The translations under genes and the position numbers were made by a program. A stretch of DNA of 8,349 nt from Paracoccaceae bacterium. Its GTDB lineage: Bacteria; Pseudomonadota; Alphaproteobacteria; Rhodobacterales; Rhodobacteraceae. The number at the start of each line of letters is the position of its first letter. The first letter of the stretch is position 1. Shown here one piece after another: positions 1-7,579 of the stretch. The notes below the pieces were generated by a model. That model did no database searches and was not told the DNA's origin. It saw nothing but the letters and a program-made list of their open reading frames with translations. The DNA is taken from NCBI GenBank assembly GCA_003561595.1, contig PWWF01000086.1:1-8349 (forward strand), given 5' to 3'.

Positions 1-2713
1 CATGGATCGCGGCGGAATAGCTGACCAGCGGATCGAGGCTTTCAAACACCCGCCTGCGGTTGCGGTCCAACTCGTCAAAGGCGCCGGAGCGCGCGAGCAT
101 TTCCAGCGACCGCTTGCCCACACGTTTCAGATCGACCCTGCGCGCGAGGTCGAAGAGCGTCGCGAACGGTTTGTCGCCGCGCCCGTCCACGACAAGGCGC
201 ATTGCCTCGACCCCTACATTTTTCAGCGCGCCCAGCCCGTAGACCAGCGCGCCATCCTGCACGTCGAACCGCGCGCGCGAGCGGTTCACGCAAGGGGGGA
301 TGACCGCGATCTCCATGCGGTCAACTTCGCGTTTGTAGACGGCAAGCTTGTCGGTCAGATGGAGATCGCAATTCATCACACCGGCCATGAACTCGACCGG
401 GTGATTGGCCTTCAGATACGCCGTCTGATAACTGACCACCGCATAGGCCGCCGCATGCGATTTGTTGAAGCCGTAATTGGCGAATTTCTCCAGCAGATCA
501 AAGACCTCACCTGCCTTTTTCTCGTCCACGCCATTGGCCATCGCGCCCTTCAGGAATTTGGGCCGTTCCTTGGCCATTTCCTCGGCGATCTTCTTGCCCA
601 TGGCGCGGCGCAGCAAATCGGCCTGGCCGAGGCTGTAGCCCGCCATGACCTGCGCGATCTGCATCACCTGTTCCTGATAGACGATGATGCCCTGCGTTTC
701 CTCGAGAATGTCATCGATCAGCGGGTGGATTGAGGCACGCTCGCGCTGGCCGTTCTTGACCTCGCAATAGGTGGGGATGTTTTCCATCGGCCCCGGACGA
801 TACAGCGCCACAAGCGCCACGATATCCTCGATGCAGGTGGGTTTCATGCGCCGCAGCGCATCCATCATGCCCGAGCTTTCCACCTGAAACACGGCCACCG
901 TGCGCGCCGACGCATAGAGCTTGTAGCTGGCCGGGTCATCCAGCGGGATGGCGTTGATATCCAGATCCTGCCCGCGACGGCGCAAAAGCTCGATGGCGTT
1001 CTGGATGACCGTCAGGGTTTTCAGGCCCAGAAAGTCGAATTTCACCAGCCCCGCCTGTTCCACCCATTTCATGTTGAACTGCGTGGCGGGCATGTCCGAG
1101 CGCGGATCGCGATAGAGCGGCACCAACTGGTCCAGCGGGCGATCCCCGATCACGACCCCCGCCGCGTGGGTGGAGGCATTGCGCAGCAACCCCTCGACCT
1201 TTTGCGCATGGGTCAGCAGGCGGTCCACGACCTCTTCGGCCTTGGCGGCCTCGCGCAGGCGGGGCTCATCGGCCAGGGCCTTTTCCACGCTGACAGGCTT
1301 GACCCCTTCGACCGGGATCAACTTGGACAGCTTGTCCACCTGACCATAGGGCAGTTGCAGCACGCGGCCGACATCGCGCACGGCGGCCTTGCTGAGCAAC
1401 GCGCCGAAGGTGATGATCTGGCCGACCTTGTCATGGCCGTATTTGTCCTGCGTGTAGCGGATCACCTCTTCGCGGCGGTCCATGCAGAAATCGATGTCGA
1501 AATCGGGCATGGATACGCGCTCGGGGTTCAGGAACCGTTCGAACAACAGCTTGTAGCGCAAGGGATCCAGGTCGGTGATGGTCAGCGCATAGGCCACCAG
1601 ACTGCCCGCGCCCGACCCACGGCCCGGACCGACCGGGATATCCTGTTCCTTCGCCCATTTGATGAAATCGGCAACGATCAGGAAATAGCCGGGAAAGCCC
1701 ATCCCCTCGATGATGCCCAGCTCGAATTCCAGCCGCTTCTCATAATCCTCGACCGGGGCGGCATGGGGGATGACGGCCAGCCGCTCGGCCAGCCCCTCGC
1801 GCGCCTGACGGCGCAGTTCCTCGACCTCATCTTCGGCGAAACGCGGCAGGATCGGGGGGTGACGGTCGGCGCGATAGGCGCAGCGCTGCGCGATCTCGAC
1901 CGTGTTTTCCAGCGCCTCGGGCAGATCGGCGAAGAGGGCGGCCATCTCTTCAGGCGTTTTCAGATAGTGCTGCGGGGTCAGGTGGCGCCGGGGCGCGGCC
2001 TGATCGACATAGGCGCCTTCGCGAATGCAGATCAGGGCGTCGTGGGCCTCATACATGTCAGGGTCGGGGAAATAAGCGTCATTGGTGGCAACCAGCGGCA
2101 GGGCAAGCTCATGCGCCATCTCGACAAAGGGGCGCTCGGTGATGCGCTCGGCCTCCATCATCTGGCCAGCCTCATCCGCGTGGCGCTGCAACTCGACATA
2201 CAGGCGGTCGGGGTAGATCGTGGCAAGCTGCTCCATCAGCGCGCGGGCGCGCGTGACCTGATTGGTGGTGATTAACCGACCCACGGGGCCGTCGGCGCCG
2301 CCGCTCAGGCAGATCAGCCCGTCGGAATGTTGCGCAAGCTCCTCCATCGTGACCTGCGGCAGCGCACGGTCGCGGGCCAGATACAGGCAGGAATTCAGCG
2401 CCATCAGGTTTTCATACCCGCGCCGCGACTGTGCCAGCAGCACGATCGGCGCGGGCATGCGCGGCTTTTCCCCCGGTGCGGCCGGGTCAAAGGCGACGGA
2501 TATCTGGCAGCCAAGAATCGGCTGCACGCCTGAGTCACTGGCCAGCACCGAAAATTCCAGTGCACAGAACATGTTGTCCGTGTCGGTCACGGCAATGGCG
2601 GGATAGCCCTTGTCCTTGCAGGTCTTGACCAGCGGCTTGAGGCGCAGCGCCCCTTCCAGCAGCGAATATTCGGTATGGGTGCGCAGGTGGATGAAACGGG
2701 GCAAATCACTCAT
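1..2713 (-). CDS. dnaE: DNA polymerase III alpha subunit, replicative (3' end cut by window edge)
   Basis: This is the catalytic subunit of the chromosomal replicase, a C-family polymerase. Reading from 2713 towards 1 gives 904 uninterrupted residues; the E. coli protein has about 1160, so roughly the last quarter is missing. The N-terminal PHP domain begins HLRTHTEYSLLEGA (residues 9-22). The palm carries GPGRGSGAGS (362-371) and MPDFDID (402-408), whose D404 and D406 match the catalytic Asp pair of E. coli (D401, D403). The third Asp is D560 in VKFDFLG. The visible end, SYSAAIH, lies just before where the beta-clamp-binding motif and OB fold are expected. The wording fits DnaE1 rather than the mutagenic DnaE2/ImuC. 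Start: ATG at 2713 places the PHP motif as in homologues; an in-frame ATG at 2725 would add four residues. Neither has a strong Shine-Dalgarno. The PHP metal site looks degenerate (see findings). The gene is divergent from the transporter operon. Confidence 0.97.
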   Translation of the reverse strand, partial: MSDLPRFIHLRTHTEYSLLEGALRLKPLVKTCKDKGYPAIAVTDTDNMFCALEFSVLASDSGVQPILGCQISVAFDPAAPGEKPRMPAPIVLLAQSRRGYENLMALNSCLYLARDRALPQVTMEELAQHSDGLICLSGGADGPVGRLITTNQVTRARALMEQLATIYPDRLYVELQRHADEAGQMMEAERITERPFVEMAHELALPLVATNDAYFPDPDMYEAHDALICIREGAYVDQAAPRRHLTPQHYLKTPEEMAALFADLPEALENTVEIAQRCAYRADRHPPILPRFAEDEVEELRRQAREGLAERLAVIPHAAPVEDYEKRLEFELGIIEGMGFPGYFLIVADFIKWAKEQDIPVGPGRGSGAGSLVAYALTITDLDPLRYKLLFERFLNPERVSMPDFDIDFCMDRREEVIRYTQDKYGHDKVGQIITFGALLSKAAVRDVGRVLQLPYGQVDKLSKLIPVEGVKPVSVEKALADEPRLREAAKAEEVVDRLLTHAQKVEGLLRNASTHAAGVVIGDRPLDQLVPLYRDPRSDMPATQFNMKWVEQAGLVKFDFLGLKTLTVIQNAIELLRRRGQDLDINAIPLDDPASYKLYASARTVAVFQVESSGMMDALRRMKPTCIEDIVALVALYRPGPMENIPTYCEVKNGQRERASIHPLIDDILEETQGIIVYQEQVMQIAQVMAGYSLGQADLLRRAMGKKIAEEMAKERPKFLKGAMANGVDEKKAGEVFDLLEKFANYGFNKSHAAAYAVVSYQTAYLKANHPVEFMAGVMNCDLHLTDKLAVYKREVDRMEIAVIPPCVNRSRARFDVQDGALVYGLGALKNVGVEAMRLVVDGRGDKPFATLFDLARRVDLKRVGKRSLEMLARSGAFDELDRNRRRVFESLDPLVSYSAAIH

Positions 2714-2880
2714 GCCCGGCAGCATAAATCCGGGGGCGGCGGCGGGAAAGGTGAAAAGCGCGGATGGCCAAGCGATGGGCATTGCGCATCCTTGTGCCAC
2801 ATCATTTTGCGATTTTGCTTGTCATGGGGGGCTAAGGCAGGTTTTCTCGGGCGAGCCCTGCCACAGCTACGGAAGCCCTG
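2714..2880. promoter_or_regulatory. Divergent intergenic region between dnaE and the transporter operon
   Basis: This 167-bp gap separates two divergently read genes, so it should contain a promoter for each. That is inferred from gene arrangement. I see no sigma-70 promoter that stands out on either strand. The best plus-strand pair is TTGCGA (2807-2812) with GCTAAG (2831-2836), 18 bp apart, and it is weak. The stretch around 2801-2822 is AT-richer than its surroundings. GGAAG at 2871-2875 is a plausible ribosome-binding site, 5 nt before the ATG at 2881. No coding potential on either strand is convincing. Confidence 0.5.
2836..2862 (+). repeat. Nested inverted repeat in the transporter operon leader
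   Basis: GGCAGG (2836-2841) is the exact reverse complement of CCTGCC (2857-2862). Between them, CTCG (2846-2849) pairs with CGAG (2852-2855). The whole can fold as an outer 6-bp stem, a TTTT bulge on one side, and an inner stem of 3-4 bp. It ends 8 nt before the GGAAG ribosome-binding site of the ATPase gene. It has no downstream U-run, so it is not a standard terminator. It could be an operator, an RNA hairpin affecting translation, or a chance repeat in GC-rich DNA. Confidence 0.4.
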
Positions 2881-4407
2881 ATGCCCGCCCCCCTGATGCA
2901 ACTAGACGGTCTGACAAAGTCCTATCCCGGGGTGCGCGCGAATGACGATATCTCGTTCAATATCGGTGAGGGGCAGATCCACGCGCTCTTGGGCGAGAAT
3001 GGCGCGGGCAAATCCACGCTGGTCAAGATGATCTACGGGCTGGTGCGCCCCGATTCCGGCGCGATGACCCTGTATGGCGCGCCCTTCGCCCCTGCTCAGC
3101 CGACCGAGGCGCGGCTGAACGGGATTGCGATGGTGTTCCAGCATTTCAGCCTGTTCGATGCGCTGGACGTGGCCGAGAATGTGGCGCTGGGCATGGAAAA
3201 CCCGCCGCCCCTGCGCGATCTGGCGCGGCGTATCCGCACTGTGTCTGAGGAATATGGCCTGCCGCTGGATCCGACGCGGCTGGTGGGCGAATTGTCTGCG
3301 GGCGAACGCCAGCGGGTCGAGATCGTGCGCTGTCTGCTGCAGGACCCCAGGCTGCTGATCATGGATGAACCCACATCCGTGCTGACCCCGCAAGAGGTCG
3401 GGATTCTGTTCCGCACCCTGCGCAAGCTGGCATCCGAGGGGACGGCGATCCTTTATATCTCGCACAAGCTGGAAGAAATCCGCACCCTGTGTGATGAGGC
3501 CACGATCCTGCGGGGCGGGCGCAAGGTGGCGACCTGCGACCCGCGCGAGAAAACCGCGCGTGAACTGGCCGAGTTGATGGTGGGCCAGATCCTGACCCCG
3601 CCCGAACGCCCGGCCCGCGCCATGGGCGATGTGGTGCTGGAGGTTGATAATCTGTCGCTGAAATCCAGCAACCCGTTCGGCACATCGCTCAAGGATATCT
3701 CGTTCCAGCTACGCGCGGGCGAGGTGCTGGGCATCGCCGGGGTTGCGGGCAACGGGCAGGATGAACTGTTGCTGATGCTGTCGGGCGAATTGCGCGCGCC
3801 GCGCAATCAGGTGCGGTTGCGGGGCAAACCTGTCGGCCATCTGGGGCCGAATGGCCGCCGTGGGCTTGGCGTCGTCGCCGCGCCAGAGGAACGGCTGGGC
3901 CATGCCGCCGCCCCGGATATGAGCCTGACGGAAAACGCCCTGCTATCGGCGGCCAGGCGCAAACGGCTGGAACGGGGCGGGTTCATTGACTGGGGCAAGG
4001 CAGAGGCGTTCGCGCGCGACATCATCACGCGCTTTGATGTGCGCACGCCGGGGCCGCATGTGCTGGCGCGCGCGCTGTCAGGCGGCAATCTGCAGAAATT
4101 CGTCATCGGGCGCGAGATCGAACTCGACCCTGATGTGATCATCGTGAACCAGCCCACATGGGGCGTGGATGCCAGCGCTGCAGCGACCATCCGGCAGGCA
4201 CTGCTGGATCTGGCGGGCAAGGGCGCGGGCGTTCTGGTCATCAGACAGGATCTGGATGAGCTGCTGGAAGTGGCCGACAGTTTCGCCGCCCTGAATGAGG
4301 GGCGGCTGACCCCCGTACGGCCCGCCAAGGGGCTGAGCGTGGAAGAGATCGGGCTGATGATGGGGGGATCGGGCGATATGCATGTCGCGCATGAGGCCGC
4401 TGAATGA
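2881..4407 (+). CDS. BMP/nucleoside-type ABC importer, duplicated ATPase subunit
   Basis: At 508 residues this is the single-chain, two-domain ATPase typical of sugar and nucleoside importers (RbsA/YufO-like). Domain 1 is canonical: Walker A GENGAGKS (38-45), Q-loop Q87, signature LSAGERQR (138-145), Walker B LLIMDEP (158-164) and switch H195. Domain 2 has a normal signature LSGGNLQK (399-406) but a degenerate nucleotide site: the P-loop reads GVAGNGQ (287-293) with Gln for Lys, Walker B reads VIIVNQP (419-425) with N423/Q424 for Asp/Glu, and the switch His is Q456. Pairing domain 1 Walker A with the domain 2 signature leaves one competent ATP site, as is common in this family. GGAAG (2871-2875) supports the ATG at 2881 over the in-frame ATG at 2896. 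It is the first gene of the operon, and its stop overlaps the next start as ATGA (4404-4407). Substrate class is inferred from the operon, not from this subunit. Confidence 0.93.
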   Translation: MPAPLMQLDGLTKSYPGVRANDDISFNIGEGQIHALLGENGAGKSTLVKMIYGLVRPDSGAMTLYGAPFAPAQPTEARLNGIAMVFQHFSLFDALDVAENVALGMENPPPLRDLARRIRTVSEEYGLPLDPTRLVGELSAGERQRVEIVRCLLQDPRLLIMDEPTSVLTPQEVGILFRTLRKLASEGTAILYISHKLEEIRTLCDEATILRGGRKVATCDPREKTARELAELMVGQILTPPERPARAMGDVVLEVDNLSLKSSNPFGTSLKDISFQLRAGEVLGIAGVAGNGQDELLLMLSGELRAPRNQVRLRGKPVGHLGPNGRRGLGVVAAPEERLGHAAAPDMSLTENALLSAARRKRLERGGFIDWGKAEAFARDIITRFDVRTPGPHVLARALSGGNLQKFVIGREIELDPDVIIVNQPTWGVDASAAATIRQALLDLAGKGAGVLVIRQDLDELLEVADSFAALNEGRLTPVRPAKGLSVEEIGLMMGGSGDMHVAHEAAE

Positions 4408-5489
4408 TCCGGCTGGAGAAACGCAAGGAACCGTCACAGATCTGGCGCATCGCCAACCCGTTTCTGGCGGTTGTGCTGACCATGATCGCGGGCGGGATGA
4501 TGTTCGCCGCACTGGGCAAGGACCCGGTCGCCGCGATCCGGCTGATCTTTTTCGACCCGCTGTTCAGCGAACAGTTCGGCAGCTATTCGCGCCCGCAATT
4601 GCTGATCAAGACCGCGCCGCTGATCCTGATTGCCGTGGGGCTCGCCATCGGGTTCAAGGCCAATATCTGGAATATCGGGGCCGAGGGGCAGTATATCATG
4701 GGTGCGCTCTTCGGCGCGGGCGTCGCGCTGGCCTTCTATCCGATCGAGGGCTGGTATATTTTCCCGCTGATGATCCTTGCGGGCGCGCTGGGCGGGTTTC
4801 TATGGGCGATGATCCCGGCCATTCTCAAGACCCGCTTCAACACCAATGAAATCCTTGTCTCGCTGCTGCTGGTCTATGTGGCCGAACGCATTCTGGCGGC
4901 GATGGCGCTGGGGCTGATGCGCAACCCCGACCAGCCGGGCTTTCCGGGCTCGCGCGATCTGCGGCGCTACGAGTCCGCGCATAATGCAGAACTGATCGCG
5001 AATACGGGCCTGCATTGGGGGGTGGTCGCGGCGCTGATTGCCGTGATCTTTGCCTATATCATGATGACGCGGCACATGCTGGGCTTTCATGTGCAGCTTG
5101 CCGGGCAGGCCCCGCGCGCCGCGCGCTTTGGCGGTGTGTCGCCCGCGCGGCTGGTCATCATCTGTCTGGGGCTCGCGGGCGCGCTGGCGGGGCTGGCCGG
5201 CATGTTCGAAGTGTCTGGCCCCGGCGGGCAGGTGCGGATCGAATTTGCGACCGGCTACGGCTTTACCGCGATCATCGTGGCCTTTCTGGGGCGGCTGAAC
5301 CCCATCGGGATCGTGCTGGCCGGGTTCCTGCTGGGGCTGACCTATATCGGCGGGGAGCTTAGCCAGATGATGCTGCAACTGCCCAGCGCCTCCATTCAGG
5401 TGTTTCAGGGCATGCTGCTGTTCTTTCTGCTGGCGCTGGATTTCCAGACAAATTACCGCATCCGCCTGACACAAGGAGCGCGTGCATGA
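4404..5489 (+). CDS. BMP/nucleoside-type ABC importer, permease subunit 1
   Basis: This is a 361-residue inner-membrane protein of the branched-chain amino acid/sugar/nucleoside permease family (BPD_transp_2 type, YufP-like). A short basic N-terminus (RLEKRK) precedes hydrophobic stretches near residues 17-38, 68-86, 96-112, 117-140, 149-170, 206-222, 249-269, 284-296, 301-316 and 332-346; the exact helix count is not resolved by eye. The family hallmark is FKANIWNIGAEGQYIMGA (84-101). The cytoplasmic loop GQAPRAARFGGVSPARL (234-250) is the likely contact with the ATPase. The gene overlaps the ATPase stop by 4 bp, with GAGG at 4393-4396 placed 7 nt before its ATG, so translational coupling is likely. 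It is expected to pair with permease 2 as a heterodimeric channel. It is longer than permease 2 because it carries an extra N-terminal segment, which is usual for this pair. Confidence 0.93.
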   Translation: MIRLEKRKEPSQIWRIANPFLAVVLTMIAGGMMFAALGKDPVAAIRLIFFDPLFSEQFGSYSRPQLLIKTAPLILIAVGLAIGFKANIWNIGAEGQYIMGALFGAGVALAFYPIEGWYIFPLMILAGALGGFLWAMIPAILKTRFNTNEILVSLLLVYVAERILAAMALGLMRNPDQPGFPGSRDLRRYESAHNAELIANTGLHWGVVAALIAVIFAYIMMTRHMLGFHVQLAGQAPRAARFGGVSPARLVIICLGLAGALAGLAGMFEVSGPGGQVRIEFATGYGFTAIIVAFLGRLNPIGIVLAGFLLGLTYIGGELSQMMLQLPSASIQVFQGMLLFFLLALDFQTNYRIRLTQGARA

Positions 5490-6418
5490 TCCTCGGATCG
5501 ATCAACCCTGCCGTTCTTTTGGCCGCATTGATGGTCGCTGCCACTCCGATCCTGCTGGCCGCCATTGGTGAATTGGTGGTCGAGAAATCGGGTGTGCTGA
5601 ACCTGGGCGTCGAGGGCATGATGATCATGGGTGCCTGCCTTGGCTTTATCATCGCGGTCAATTCGGGCAGCCCGTTCCTCGGCTTTGTCGGCGCGGCGCT
5701 GGCGGGGATGGTGCTGGCGGCGCTGTTTGCGTTGCTGACCCAGGTGCTGATGACGAACCATGTGGCCACGGGGCTTGCGCTGACCTTGTTCGGACTGGGG
5801 CTGACAGCGCTCTTGGGGCAGCAATATGTGGGCATCACCCCCCCGCGCACCCCGCGGCTGGACCTTGGCCCCTTGTCGCAGATCCCGTTTTTCGGCCGCG
5901 CCTTTTTCCGCCATGACATCGTGGTCTATCTGACCATTGCGCTGGTGGGCGCTGTCTGGTGGTTCCTGAAATACAGCCGCGCGGGCATGATCCTGCGGGC
6001 GGTGGGCGAAAACCACGATGCGGCCCATGCGCTGGGTTATCACGTCAAGCGCGTGCGTCTGATGGCCATTCTGTTCGGCGGTGCCTGCGCGGGGCTGGGG
6101 GGCGCCTATCTGTCGCTGATCCGGGTGGCAGGCTGGACCGAAGGCATGACTGTCGGCGCAGGCTGGATCGCGCTGGCGCTGGTGGTGTTTGCAAGCTGGC
6201 GGCCATGGCGCGCGATGGCGGGTGCCTATCTGTTCGGCGGGGTGGTCGTGCTGCAGTTGAATCTGCAAGCTGCGGGCGTGCGCATCCCGGTCGAGTACTT
6301 GTCAATGTCGCCCTACCTGATAACGATCCTTGTGCTTGTTCTCATGTCCTCGGGCAAGGCGCGCGCGTCGCTGAACGCGCCCGGCTCGCTCAACAAACAA
6401 TTCCACGCCTCTGGCTGA
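5486..6418 (+). CDS. BMP/nucleoside-type ABC importer, permease subunit 2
   Basis: This 310-residue inner-membrane protein is the second half of the channel (YufQ-like member of the same permease family). It opens directly into a hydrophobic segment (about 6-28), followed by the hallmark EKSGVLNLGVEGMMIMGA (33-50). Further hydrophobic stretches lie near 63-88, 94-110, 145-161, 191-212, 223-237, 244-260 and 275-288. The coupling-loop region GENHDAAHALGYHVKRVR (174-191) corresponds to GQAPRAARFGG in permease 1. The start overlaps the permease 1 stop as ATGA (5486-5489), and AAGGAG at 5473-5478 lies 7 nt upstream, which makes the start secure. The C-terminal tail (about 289-310) is hydrophilic. 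No broken frame or odd composition is seen. Substrate specificity cannot be read from the permease. Confidence 0.93.
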   Translation: MILGSINPAVLLAALMVAATPILLAAIGELVVEKSGVLNLGVEGMMIMGACLGFIIAVNSGSPFLGFVGAALAGMVLAALFALLTQVLMTNHVATGLALTLFGLGLTALLGQQYVGITPPRTPRLDLGPLSQIPFFGRAFFRHDIVVYLTIALVGAVWWFLKYSRAGMILRAVGENHDAAHALGYHVKRVRLMAILFGGACAGLGGAYLSLIRVAGWTEGMTVGAGWIALALVVFASWRPWRAMAGAYLFGGVVVLQLNLQAAGVRIPVEYLSMSPYLITILVLVLMSSGKARASLNAPGSLNKQFHASG

Positions 6419-6435
6419 GGTTTCACGCTACCAAC

Positions 6436-6441
6436 AGGGAG
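6436..6441 (+). promoter_or_regulatory. Ribosome-binding site that fixes the binding-protein start
   Basis: AGGGAG lies 9 nt upstream of the ATG at 6451. The reading frame stays open leftwards to 5959, inside permease 2, so length alone would give a false extended protein. This site, together with the signal peptide encoded immediately after 6451, decides the true start. Confidence 0.8.
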
Positions 6442-6450
6442 ACACCCAAA

Positions 6451-7518
6451 ATGAAGAAACTGCTGACCGCTGCTGTTGCGAGTGTCGCGCTTGCGACCCC
6501 GGCCCTGGCCGATGATCCGACCAAGATCGGGTTCATCTATATCGGCCCGGTGGGTGATTTCGGCTGGACCGCAGGCCATGACCGCGCGCGTCAGGAATTG
6601 CAGGACCATTTCGGGGATGCGGTTGAAACCAGCATCGTCGAGAATGTCGATTACGGCGCCGATGCCGAACGTGTCATGACGCAGATGGCGCTGTCGGGCA
6701 CGGACATGATCTTTGCCGCGTCCTTTGGCTACGGCCCCGATGTCAACTCGGTCGCCGGCCGCTTCCCCGATGTCGCCTTTCAGCACGCCACCGGCTACAT
6801 TCAGGAACATCCGAATGTGTCGCTCTATGATGCGCGCTTTTATGAAGGGCGCGCCGTGCTGGGCCATATCGGCGGTAAGATGACCGAGACGAACACCATC
6901 GGCTATATCGCGTCCTTCCCGATCCCGGCGGTGGTGTCGGGCATCAACTCGGCCTATCTGCACGCCAAGGCCGTGAACCCGGATGTCGAGTTCCGCATCA
7001 TCTGGACCTATAGCTGGTTCGACCCTTCGCTTGAGGCCGATGCCGCCGAGACCCTGATCGAACAGGGTGCGGATGTCATCATGCAGCACACCGATTCAAC
7101 GGCGGCTGTGCGTGTGGCCGAGGATGCGGGCGTGATGGCCTTTGGCCAGGCCAGCGACATGGTCGATTTCGGCCCCACAGCGCATCTGAGCGCGATCGTG
7201 GACCGTTGGGCGCCCTATTACATCAGCCGTGTCGAGGCGTTCAAGGAAGGTGAATGGGAAGCACAGAATTCCTGGCTGGGGCTGGGCGACGGGATCATCG
7301 AGATGGCACCCTGGAACGACCGCATCCCGGCAGAGCTGCAGGAAGAGGCCGATGAACTGATCGCGGCCATTTCCTCGGGCGAGTATCACCCCTTCACCGG
7401 CCCCATCAACCGTCAGGACGGCACGCCCTGGCTGGCGGATGGCGAAGTGGCCGAGGATGGCGCGCTTGCCACGATGGATTTCTATGTCGAGGGGATCACC
7501 GCAGAATTCCCGAACTGA
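6451..7518 (+). CDS. BMP-family periplasmic substrate-binding protein of the ABC importer
   Basis: This 355-residue protein delivers the substrate to the permease pair. Residues 1-20 form a Sec signal peptide: KK, a hydrophobic core, then PALA with probable cleavage before D21. There is no lipobox Cys, so it is a soluble periplasmic protein, unlike the Gram-positive and spirochaete lipoproteins of this family. Mature-protein features match the BMP (Bmp/PnrA-like) fold: FIYIGPVGDFGWT (28-40), FYEGRAVLGHIGGKMT (130-145), IGYIASFPIPAVVSGIN (150-166), WTYSWFDPS (185-193), QHTDS (212-216) and GQASDM (232-237). Aromatics F37 and W39 sit where PnrA-type proteins place ring-stacking residues; that is inferred by position, not modelled. 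Nucleosides or related purines are the likely ligands, but the wording differs from classic PnrA, so the ligand is open. The gene is 32 bp after permease 2 and ends just before a strong terminator. Confidence 0.92.
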   Translation: MKKLLTAAVASVALATPALADDPTKIGFIYIGPVGDFGWTAGHDRARQELQDHFGDAVETSIVENVDYGADAERVMTQMALSGTDMIFAASFGYGPDVNSVAGRFPDVAFQHATGYIQEHPNVSLYDARFYEGRAVLGHIGGKMTETNTIGYIASFPIPAVVSGINSAYLHAKAVNPDVEFRIIWTYSWFDPSLEADAAETLIEQGADVIMQHTDSTAAVRVAEDAGVMAFGQASDMVDFGPTAHLSAIVDRWAPYYISRVEAFKEGEWEAQNSWLGLGDGIIEMAPWNDRIPAELQEEADELIAAISSGEYHPFTGPINRQDGTPWLADGEVAEDGALATMDFYVEGITAEFPN

Positions 7519-7542
7519 TCGGGGCACACCCTGATCCGAAAA

Positions 7543-7569
7543 CCCCCGGCCCGGTGCCGGGGGTTTTTT
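7543..7569 (+). terminator. Intrinsic terminator, probably bidirectional
   Basis: CCCCCGGC (7543-7550) pairs perfectly with GCCGGGGG (7556-7563) around a 5-nt loop, and is followed by six T residues (7564-7569). It begins 24 nt after the stop of the binding-protein gene and would end the transporter transcript. On the other strand the same 8-bp stem is followed by four T residues (complement of AAAA at 7539-7542), so it can also end the convergent regulator transcript, whose stop codon is at 7580-7582. Confidence 0.93.
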
Positions 7570-7579
7570 CATGGCCTCC

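Noticed and set aside
2..733. A 243-codon plus-strand open frame
   Set aside because: It is antisense to dnaE, whose minus-strand frame encodes recognisable polymerase motifs throughout; the antisense protein is His/Arg/Gln-rich and matches no family I know.
1166..2275. A 369-codon plus-strand open frame
   Set aside because: It covers the PolC palm region of dnaE in antisense. Long antisense frames are expected from the third-position GC bias of a GC-rich gene; no ribosome-binding site or domain supports it.
2807..2836. Possible sigma-70 promoter TTGCGA / GCTAAG for the importer operon
   Set aside because: The -10 matches only three consensus bases and the spacing is 18 bp; too weak to annotate as a promoter.
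2714..2880. Possible purine riboswitch in the importer leader
   Set aside because: I could not find the conserved purine-riboswitch core loops or a P1-type pairing around them; only the short inverted repeat is present.
2262..2945. Short plus-strand frames across the dnaE 5' end and the intergenic region
   Set aside because: They overlap the dnaE start in antisense, run into the ATPase gene out of frame, and show low-complexity Arg/Pro/Ser-rich sequence with no recognisable motif.
5453..6268. A 271-codon minus-strand open frame opposite permease 2
   Set aside because: The plus-strand frame encodes a clear membrane permease in a coupled operon; the opposite frame is Gln/His/Arg-rich and lacks any recognisable domain.
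5959..6450. N-terminal extension of the binding protein
   Set aside because: It lies inside permease 2 in another frame; the signal peptide and ribosome-binding site place the real start at 6451.
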